Part shown: positions 55,501 through 64,000 of the stretch, piece by piece
Numbering within the stretch: position 1 is the stretch's first letter
How the letters are laid out: every line of letters starts with the position of its first letter
Source: Artemia franciscana
Lineage: Eukaryota; Arthropoda; Branchiopoda; Anostraca; Artemiidae
Direction: 5' to 3'
Length of the DNA: 64,000 nt
Assembly (NCBI RefSeq): GCF_032884065.1
Contig: NW_027062662.1
Location: 1,666,552-1,730,551 of the forward strand
Program-made: the position numbers and the translations under genes
The notes under the pieces: model-generated
Seen by the model: only the letters and a program-made list of their open reading frames with translations
What the model was told of the DNA's origin: nothing
Databases searched by the model: none

Positions 55501-56567
55501 TTTTCTATAATGTCCCACAAGTGGTGCTGGTGTTACGTGAAATGTGACCAATAACAGTAATAGTCCTCAATACGTTTATCTTAGTTCTTTTTTTTGTAGG
55601 TGGTAAAAAGAAAAAAAAATAGAAAAGCGAAAATAGTGAGTAGTCAGTAATATATTATATATGGAGGTAGCTCTACATTTATGGGTGAGTATGTGAATCC
55701 AAAACGTAAGGACTAGGACTTCAGCACTTATTAGGCGTTTCAATTACCAAAAAGGGACTTGGGAGCTTTATTGGAGTTTCGATTAAAAATTGGAAGTAAA
55801 AATTTAGACAATAAAATGTGTTTCAAGCCAAACGGAAAACAGAAGATTAAACTCAAACGGAAGATTAGTCTGGCAATGGATGTTCAATCATAAATAAATG
55901 TTCGTGATAAAGCTTCTAAGTTAGCCTCATCCTGAGACAAAGGAAGGGAGGGCGGATAAGATCCAGAAAACTGGTGGATTTGATTCCAGGCTCATCAAAA
56001 AAAAAAAAAAAAATCAGTTCAATTGTAAATTAAAGCAATAAAAAATATATAATAATTATTTTCATGGTAATCTCTTGTCTTTAATTATATTAGGGGCGTA
56101 GGCTATGCAGGAGTTGTATTTCGTGAGGGAAGTGTTTTAGTTTATCAAAAGAAGCAGATTAAACGAAAATATTGTACGACGATATAATTTAATCTTGAGG
56201 GAAGGGTGAGTAGTATAGTGCTACCAAGCTGAATAAAAACAAACAACTATTAGATAGTACTAATGCTACAAGCCTTTTGTGGACCAAATTGTGTTTTGAG
56301 TAGTATTAATTCTTTTAATTTTTTTAATCTAATTTTTTTTCCATATTTATAACATACGAAAAAAGAGAACAAAAAAAAAAAAAAAAAAAAAAAATAAATA
56401 AATAGAAAAAAAAAAAAATCTTAAGTGCATAGCCATGGTTGTTTAGGACGACAAAATTTTGTTTCAAATCAATTTATTTTCTCATAGTTTCTTTATGTGT
56501 ATTTATTAGTTTAATATTGAATAAGTCAATAATAAGGGATTTAATAAGATAATATTTTATTCCATAC
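55501..56567. other. no gene; A-rich tracts
   Basis: Long A tracts lie at about 55998-56013 and 56371-56418. No gene was recognised. Confidence 0.5.
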
Positions 56568-58305
56568 AGATACTAAGTGAGCAAGTCGATGGCCAATCCG
56601 CTAGGGTTTTCCTTTTTCATTATGTTTCATACATGTTTTCATAAACATTTAATATATATGTTTTCATGAATGCTTCCTCCTTATTAGCATTTTCATTAAG
56701 GTTTTCTTTTGTGTTATTAATTTAATTTTATGACTTACACGTATTAAATGAGCCAGCTGATAGCCAAACCTCTGGTGGTTTTCTTTTTTCATTGTGTATC
56801 GTGCATGTTTTTATATATTTGTTTTCATGCATGTTTCTTTTTTATCTACTTTTTCATTTTGTGCTCCCTTATGTTATTAATATAATTTTATGACTTACAA
56901 GTACTAAGTGGGTGTTTTCCTTTTTCATTGTGTTTCGTGCAAGTTTTCATATAATTGTTTTCATGCATCTTTCCTTATTATCTTCTTTTTCATTTTGTGT
57001 TCCCTTACGCTTTTATTTTAATTTTATGACTTACAAGTAGGCTACTAAATGAGCCAACTATTAGCTAAACTTCTGGGGGTTTTCCTTTTTCATTGTGTTT
57101 CGTGCATGTTTTCATATATTTGTTTTCATGCATGTTTCCATATTATCTTCTTTTTCATTTTGTGTTCCTTTACGCTGTTAGTTTAATTTTATGACTAAAA
57201 ACGTACTAAATGAGCCAACCGATAGCCAAACCTCTGGGGGGTTTCCTTTTTCATTGTGTTTCGTGCAAGTTTTCATATAATTGTTTTCATGCATGTTTCC
57301 TTATTATCTAATTTTTCATTTTGTATTCCCTCATGTCATTAATTTAGTTTTATGACTTACAGGTACTAAGTGAGCCAATTGATACCCAAATCTGTGGGGG
57401 TTTCCCTCTTCATTGTGTTTCGCACATGTTTTCATATAATTGTTTTCATGCATGTTTCCTTATTATCTTCTTTTTCATTTTATGTTCCCTTACGCTATTA
57501 GTTTAATTTTATGACTTACAGGTACTAAATGAGCCAACTGATAGCCAAACTTCAGGGGGTTTTCCTTTTTCATTGTGTATCGTTCATGTTTTCATATATG
57601 TGTTATCATGCGTGTTTCCTAATTATCTTCTTTCTCATTTTGTGTTCCCTTACGCTATTAGTTTCATTTTATGACTTAATGGAACTAAATGAGCCAACTG
57701 ATAGCCAAACTTCTGGGGGTTTTCTTTTTCATTGTAAATCGTGCATGTGTTTGTAGTTTTGTTTTCATGCATGTTACCTTATTATCTACTTTTTCATTTT
57801 GTGTTCCCTTGTGTTATTAATTTACTTTTATGAATTACAGGTACTAGGTGAGTCAATTGACAGCCAAATCTGTGGAGGTTCTCCTATATACACAAGTACT
57901 ATTACAAGTACTAAGTGGGTGTTTTCCTTTTTCATTGTGTTTCGTGCAAGTTTTCATATAATTGTTTTCATGCATGTTTCCTTATTATCTTCTTTTTCAT
58001 TTCGTGTTCCCTTACGCTTTTATTTTAATTTAATGACTTACAAGTAGGCAACTAAATGAGCCAACTATAAGTTAAATTTCTGGGGGTTTTCCTTTTTCAT
58101 TGTGTTTCGTGTATGTTTTCATATATTTGTTTTCATGCACGTTTCCATTTTATCTTCTTTTAATTTGTGTTCCAGTATATTATTAGTTTTATTTTATGGC
58201 TTGTAGGTACTAAATGAGCCAACTGATATCCAACCCTCGTAGGGTTTCCCTTTTTCACACTGCGTCGTGCATATATTATTTTCATACATGTTTCTTTATT
58301 ATCTT

Positions 58306-59987
58306 CAGAGGCGCCATTTGGGGGGGGGGGGGGGGGGGGCAAATGCCCACTCCAGATTTTCCAGGGGGCCCAAGCTTCCACCAAAAAGGGTCCTTTGCCG
58401 GCCATAATAATAACACTATTTGCTATTAACCATTGTAAACTTTGAAAGCAGGTTAGATACATAATCTAATTCTCAAGTTGTGTCAAATGCCCGTTTCCTA
58501 GATGATTATATTAATATTATAAATTCTGAACATTTGCAGTAATTCCTCTAAGTTGATAGACTAAAATAGGTCAGTTCCTGGCCTATCATTTCTTGATGGA
58601 ATTGTTCCTTGTTATCTTCCAATTGCACTACATAGAAGCAATTACGCGAGCGACGAAATCGCTGTCTCAGCAACTCCATGCCGTCGCCGTCAACTTGGTT
58701 ATTTCTCGATCGTACACCCTGATTCAGGCAACAAGAAGCAAACTCACCAACCTGCGTTCAGATGCTTCATTTGTATCGCTTTTCAAGAAGGCTAAAGAGT
58801 TTGCAACAGAACTCAAAATTGAAGTACCTGCTGTGAGTGGACCCACAACTAGACCCTCCTCTGTTAGTCAGAAAGGACAACCTTGAAGAATTCAAAAGAT
58901 CACCAAGCATCTGAAACAATTTGTGACAACTTCAACGCTAGGAAAGAATTTCATCGAATCTGGAAATTGGACTACTACTTTGGCGGATGAAATGAAGCAA
59001 GAATACTTCAGAACTTTTGACCGTCTACTAGCTGAATTTGACAGAAGGTTCACAGCCTAACTTGCCAGTACTGAGTAAGCTCGAAGCCTTGGATCCAAGC
59101 TCAACCAAGTTTATGGACACAGAGCTGCTCAAGCTTTTCTCTTCTCTTTACGGCGAGCTGGATATCGACAGCATTCTTCTCGAATCTCAAGGTGGTATTG
59201 CCAAGTGTTTCTTGCTCAATGAGGAGATAAAGCCGAAAAACTTGCTAGACATTGTCGACCACCTTCAGGCATTACCGGTGGCTTACTCAGAAGTAATTAA
59301 GGTACTTCGTATTGCTGCCACACTTCCTGAGACAACAGAGAGCAATGAGCGTTTGTTTTCTAGCCTAGAAATAGTGAAAAACTACCTGCAGTCTACAACA
59401 GGAGATGATCGTCTCAGTCACCTCCTTTTGATATTTACAGAGAAGGATTTAGTAAAAAATTTGGACTACAACCAGCTTGTTGACGATTTTCCAAAGATGA
59501 AAGCTCGGCGGTTCCCCTTGTTACCTTGAATGTTGTTATATATTTTTTTCTTGTTATGTTTTTCCTTTTTGTAAATATATTTGATCTGGAAGATTTCTGC
59601 TGAAGGGACACTGAGATTTTGGTTACAACCCTCAGCATAACAATGAATGTTACTTTCACCGACGTATTGTTTACTTAAATAAGAAAGTTTCTCGCTGAGG
59701 AATGCCAGCCTGTAGTCTGGTTGAATTTTCCACTTTCAGTTTAATCACTTAACCTCGTTGATTGTATTCTTCGTTTTTATAATTAATCTTAGGGGTCAGT
59801 GTGGCTGAGTTCCACATTTGGTTACAGTACATTTCCAAGCAACAAATGGGTGCTGAAAATGCATTTTTACTTAAAATATTTGATCAATGTGCTGCCAAAA
59901 CCCGGACTTTTCTTACACAAAGTGAATCAGGGGGGCCCCAGATGGAGTTCATGCCCACCCCAAGATTTGGACCAAATGGCGCCTCTG
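58306..59987 (+). mobile_element. hAT transposon remnant with perfect ends
   Basis: 1682 bp with inverted ends CAGAGGCGCCATTTGG / CCAAATGGCGCCTCTG and an identical 8-bp duplication, ATTATCTT, at 58298-58305 and 59988-59995. A long G run follows the left end. The transposase inside is broken and N-terminally truncated, so the copy is non-autonomous, though its ends are complete. Confidence 0.9.
58593..59529 (+). pseudogene. broken hAT transposase, C-terminal half
   Basis: One frame runs from 58593 to a TGA at 58884-58886 and continues in the same frame to TAA at 59057 (KQEYFRTFDRLLAEFDRRF). A shift then leads into the frame ending at 59529. The C-terminal part shows the hAT dimerisation region: AATLPETTESNERLFSSLEI then VKNYLQSTTGDDRLSHLLL. 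The N-terminal DNA-binding domain and catalytic Asp blocks are absent, so it cannot encode active transposase. It resembles the hAT group with ZMYM- or P52rIPK-like relatives (inference). The first visible ATG is not a real start. Confidence 0.8.
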
Positions 59988-60260
59988 ATTATCTTCTATT
60001 TAATTTTTCGTTCACTTATGTTATTAGTTTAATTTTATTACTTACAGTCATTAAGTGAGCCAGCTGATAGCCAAACCTCTGGGGTTCCTTTCCTTTTTCA
60101 TGATCCTTTGTCAGCAGGGATCCTAAATCTTTTGCACTCTCGGCTTGTGCGGAGCCTTCCACTAAAAGCAAAACTAAAAGAATTCAATAAAGACATCGTA
60201 ACCTAAAATGGCAGAAGAAATTTTCCGGTAAAAGCAATAAAATCAGCTCTTACTGGAAAA

Positions 60261-61106
60261 AGATTTTAAATAACGAAAAAAAAACAACAACAAAAAAAAA
60301 CACATAAAGATGAGAAATAAGGGCTATAGGAAGGAAAGGAAAGTGTTTAGATAAATTCTTAGACCATATTGCCTTTCCATTTATAGTTAAGATGAGATGA
60401 AGATGTTCAAATATAGGTGACATTTTTCTTATAAGACATCGAGCTGCAAAAAATCTTTAGTAAAAATAATAAGAAAAGTCCAGATATTTTGGCTTTTCAT
60501 CCGGAAGCCTTTATCAACGAAAAAAAAGAAAGAGAAAAAACAAGAAATAACTAGCTTAAATAAACTAAAAAACCCAATTTGAATATGAATAAAATAAACT
60601 CACTGCGTTTCTTTCAGTTTCGAATCGTATTTGTTAATGTAATATATTTCTTCTAATGCTACTTTATAAGATCATTTGTCTCCTTGTTTTTCACCCCTTT
60701 CTTTTCTTTCTCATAAATAAAACTCCCAGAGGTGAGACCACTATTTTCGTATCATTTTTTCGAAATTTGTTGCCTTATTAAAAATTTTACCTATTTTGAT
60801 ATTTATTTTTCATTGTAAATATAAAAGAAATGGGTGTCATTTTAGTCACCAAATTTTTAAATCCTGGCCTCTGTGAATTATGTGACATTAGGTAAAAGAA
60901 TTTTAAAAATATACACAAGATAAAAATGACTAGGTCAAATGAAGAGCGAGCTTGCTCACCTTATTTAGGACCGAGGCCATATCAAGGATTTTTGTTCGGG
61001 ATATTTGTTCGTGGGTATTTTTTGGTTGGAGGGGGGGGGGAAGGGGTGTCCAAAAACCTTAAAAATGCATCGGAAATTTGTTTATATACATTTCTGTGTT
61101 TTTTTT
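60261..61106. other. no gene; family D 3' flank
   Basis: The stretch 60480-60540 (GATATTTTGGCTTTTCATCC, GGAAGCCTTTATCAAC) still matches the end of the short family D copy. At 61040-61100 the sequence matches 34150-34200, the empty site for the next element. Confidence 0.5.
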
Positions 61107-62976
61107 TATGGAACTTCGTATTAACCAAGTGACATATAGCGCTCGCAAATTCTGTCGGTCTGTCTGTCCCGGTTTTGCTTGTTTAGGCGCTTCCAGATAA
61201 GCTAGGACAATGAAATTTGGCACACGTATCAGGGACCAGGCCAGATTAAATTTGAAATAGTCTTTTTTCCGATTCGACCATCGGGGAGGGGGCAGACGGT
61301 TAATTCGGAAAAATTAGAAAAGATTAGGTACTTTCAACTTACGAACAGATGATCGGATCTTAATGAAGTTTGATATTTAGAAGGATATTGTGTCTGAGAG
61401 CTCTCATTTTAAATCTCGACCAGATCTGGTGACATTGGGGGGGAGTTAGAGGGGGAAACCTAAAATCTTGGAAAACGCTTAGAGTGGAGAAATCGGGATG
61501 AAACTTGGTGGAAAAAATAAGCACAAGTCCTAGATACGTGATTGACATAACGGGAACCGATCCGCTCTCTTTGGCGGAGTTGGGGGGGAGGGTTAATTCT
61601 GAAAAATTAGAAAAATTGAGGTATTTTTAACTTGGAAGGAGTGATTGGACCTTAATGAAATTTCATATTTAGTAGGACCTCGTAACTCAAATCTCTTATT
61701 TTAAATTCCGATCAAATCGAGAGTCGTTGGGGGGAGCTGGGGGCCGTAAATCTTGGAAAACGCTTAGAGTGGAGAGATCAGGATGAAACCTGGTGGGAAG
61801 AATAAACACAAGTCCAAGATACCTGAGTGACATAACCAGACTAGATCTGCTCTCTTTTGGGGAGTTGGGGGGGGGGGGGTAATTCGGAAAAATTAGAAAA
61901 AATAAGGTTCTTGTAACTTATGTACGGGTGATCAGATCTTAGTGAAATTTGATATTTAAAAGGATCTTGTTCTTCAGAGCTCTTGTTCTAAATCCTGACC
62001 AGATCTGGTGACTTTAGGGGGAGTTGGAGGGGGAGACCGAAAAGCTTGGAAAACGTGAAAATTGAGGTATCTTTATATTACGAATGGGTGATCGGATCTG
62101 AATAAAACTTAATATTTAAAAAGATTTTATGTCTCAAATGCTCCATTTTCCATTCGAATCAGATCTGGAGATATCGGGGTTGGAGGGGAGAAACAGAAAT
62201 CTTGGAAAACGCTTAGAGCGGAGAGATCGGGATAAAACTTGATGGGAAGAATAAGCATAAGCTATAGATACGTGATTGACATAATTGGCATGGATCCGCT
62301 CTCTTTGTGGGAGTTGGGGGGGATGTTAATTCGGAAAAATTAGAAAAATTGAGGTATTTTAAACTTAAGAATGGGTGACTGGATCTTAAAGGAATTTGAT
62401 ATTTAGAAGGAACTCATGTCTCAGAGCTCTTATTTTAAATCCCAACTAGATGTGTTGACATTGGGGGGAGTTGGCGGGGGAAACCGAAATCTTGGAAAAC
62501 GCTTAGACTGGAGAGATCGGGATGAAACTTGCTCGGTAGAATAAACAAATGTCGTAGATACGTGATTGATGTAACCGACTGAATCCACTCTCTTTGGGGG
62601 AGTTAGGGGGGATCCAGTGCTTCTGGGCAAGCTAGGACGATGGAAATAGGTAGCCGTGTCCGGGAGCTTCACAAATTGACTTAATAAAATCGTTTTCCCC
62701 GATTAGACCATCTGGGGGGGGGGCTGAAGGGACAGGAAAAAGTAGAAAAATGAGGTACGTTTAACTTACGGGTGGGTGATCGGATCTTAACGAATTTTGA
62801 TATTTAGAAGGACCTCGTATCTCAGAGCTCTTATTTTAAGTCCCGACCGGCATTAAGCTTCGGATTTTCCTTTTAAATCAATCCATTGATTCTTAGGATT
62901 TTGCTAGAGCTCATGCCATAATGAGCTCTTGGCTTTTCCAGCCTCGTCACAAGTGCCATATGAGCTCTTAGCTCTT
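61107..62976 (+). mobile_element. family B element, full length
   Basis: The left end has AACCAAGTGACATATAGCG and AAATTCTGTCGGTCTGTCTG. The body has units about 285-290 bp apart (GGAAAACGCTTAGAGTGG near 61471, 61756, 62204 and 62494, with a truncated one at 62046). Within each unit are ATACGTGATTGACATAA and GGGGGAGTTGGGGG-type words. The right end is GCCTCGTCACAAGTGCCATA and TGAGCTCTTAGCTCTTG. The flanks match the uninterrupted sequence at 34130-34240, fixing both boundaries within a few bases. No protein frame. Confidence 0.8.
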
Positions 62977-63629
62977 GTTTTACAAGGCGGACAAATATTT
63001 TGGGGAGAGGGGTTCATATACCGAATCCCCTTGGATATGGCATTGCATATGACTGTGTCTTCTTATGCTTGATCCTATCTAACAGAGAATTGAAAAGCTT
63101 ATAGTCAAAATCAATTTATCTACGAAAAGTCAAGCTTTCATTCTAAATGTCTAAATGTTAGGTTATTTATGCCCCCAATTAAATTCTTCATGTCCCCAGT
63201 TAAATTATTCATGTCTCCAGTTTAAATTCTTTATGTCACCAGTTCAGTTTAACATATCCCCAGTTAAATTATTCACCTTATTGAAGTCTATAAAGAACTT
63301 GAAGAGAAAAGTAAGAAAAATCAGTTTATTTTCTAAATTAAATCAAAGTTTATTGGACCATTTTTTCTGGCCTTGGTCGTTTGGTACGGTTCCCAAAATC
63401 ATCACAGTACGAATGCGAACTGATGAAAATAGACAGACCAGGAGTTTACTCAAGTGAACCGTCTTCCACATGCGAACCCTCATTTTACACTATGAGGTTA
63501 AAACATTTATGCAGCTGAATAGTCCCTAGGGCTTAAAACATGAAGAGTATTATTCTTGGCTTTGTTTATCAAAAGCTTCTGGTGTATTGTGACATTAGAT
63601 AACAATTAAATAAACAGGTAAAGGTTTTT
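62977..63629. other. no gene; minor repeats
   Basis: Holds a ~21-bp minisatellite (63170-63278) and the repeat related to 50370-50470 (63510-63610). Confidence 0.5.
63170..63278. repeat. ~21-bp minisatellite, five units
   Basis: Units resemble CCCCAGTTAAATTATTCATGT with substitutions. Confidence 0.8.
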
Positions 63630-63732
63630 CAGCTGAAAATAAGGAGTGATATTAAAACTTCTAAAGACCAGAAATTATTCCGTATATGAAAGGGACAGCC
63701 CCCTCTTTAGCACTTCGCTCTTTACAATAAAG
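63630..63732 (+). repeat. family A terminal half-foldback
   Basis: AGCTGAAAATAAGGAGTGAT to TTCGCTCTTTACAATAAAGT is one arm of the family A terminal foldback; the second arm is missing. It ends just before the splice-acceptor-like tract at 63733-63752. Confidence 0.65.
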
Positions 63733-63752
63733 TTGTTTTTATTTGATTTCAG

Positions 63753-63856
63753 ATGGTTTTCCCAAGAGCACCGGGATATCAATGAGACGCAAAATGGTGG
63801 ATATCAATGAGACGCAAAATGGTGCATACGATCTTCGAAGGCTGAATCAAAACTAA
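63753..63856 (+). CDS. candidate terminal exon, unidentified
   Basis: A strong acceptor-like tract (GTTTTTATTTGATTTCAG) precedes two leading bases and 33 codons ending TAA at 63854, with AATAAA at 63874. The peptide begins GFPKSTGISMRRKMV and ends YDLRRLNQN, plausible as the end of a protein. A 25-bp unit is duplicated inside (63774-63823). Because 25 is not a multiple of three, the two copies are read in different frames, giving unrelated peptides. No earlier exon was identified, so this remains a candidate. Confidence 0.4.
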
Positions 63857-63873
63857 TTCATCAGCAAACAACA

Positions 63874-63879
63874 AATAAA
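63874..63879 (+). promoter_or_regulatory. poly(A) signal candidate
   Basis: AATAAA 17 bases after the TAA of the candidate exon at 63753-63856. Confidence 0.4.
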
Positions 63880-64000
63880 ATTATTTATAATAAGCTGATA
63901 ATGTAAATTAGCTTTTTGTTCTTGAATTTCCCAATTTCCTATGTGTCTTTGTTCTTTTCCCTTTTTTAGATTCAATGACTGTAATATTTTTAGGTGACAT

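Larger units (their letters stand above)
56568..60260 (+). mobile_element. family D element, long copy, with hAT insertion
   Basis: About eleven tandem units, mostly 160 bp apart. Starts fall near 56571, 56741, 56901, 57041, 57201, 57361, 57521, 57681, 57841, 57907, 58041 and 58205; two are shortened. Each has TTTTATGACTTACAGGTACT, a TGAGCCAACTGATAGCCAAA-type block and TTTCCTTTTTCATTGTGT. The array is interrupted by a hAT remnant at 58306-59987 and resumes at 59996, ending in the unique 3' part also seen at 33545-33720. The pair of units at 56901-57095 recurs at 57907-58100. Confidence 0.75.

Noticed and set aside
56568..58297. CRISPR-like regular array
   Set aside because: The whole ~160-bp unit repeats, with no short repeats separating unique spacers. 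The context is eukaryotic.

Overview
This window looks like non-coding-rich, AT-rich animal nuclear DNA, most likely from an invertebrate. Support: interrupted coding sequence with GT-AG splice sites, AATAAA poly(A) signals, non-LTR retrotransposons, two hAT transposons, a tRNA-Ser-derived SINE and many foldback repeats. Nothing bacterial (operons, Shine-Dalgarno sites, CRISPR) is visible. The mix suggests an arthropod. Some repeat families remind me of brine-shrimp (Artemia) genomic sequence, but that is memory-based inference and was not checked.

Host genes are sparse and only pieces are visible. (1) A plus-strand gene has exons at 9181-9358 and 11932-12364, encoding a C-terminal tail with three PPxY motifs; an antisense retrotransposon remnant lies in its intron. 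(2) A minus-strand gene has a 70-codon internal exon at 29048-29257 and a terminal exon at 23750-23983; both are phase 0 and encode hydrophobic segments, possibly a divergent reticulon-like membrane hairpin. (3) A short plus-strand terminal exon may sit at 63753-63856. Weaker candidate exons are listed with low confidence.

The rest is dominated by repeats. Family A (about 1.75 kb, ends sharing AAGGAGCGAC, internal foldbacks) occurs at 2365-4110, 8440-8730, 20738-23180, 31425-32962, 54040-55500 and 63630-63732. Family B (about 1.9 kb, short terminal inverted repeats, internal ~285-bp tandem units) occurs at 7343-8350, 46364-48345 and 61107-62976. Family D (160-173-bp tandem units plus a unique 3' end) occurs at 32965-34010 and 56568-60260.

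The most notable structure runs from 35530 to 50052. It is a very large foldback element whose long inverted arms are built of ~400-bp tandem units, with a central region carrying an unrecognised broken reading frame (38803-39683). Its right arm was split by a non-LTR retrotransposon (43124-49844). That element was in turn hit by an apparently intact hAT transposon (43969-46317; perfect 8-bp target duplication, 623-codon transposase) and by a family B element. Regions not described hold no gene I can support.
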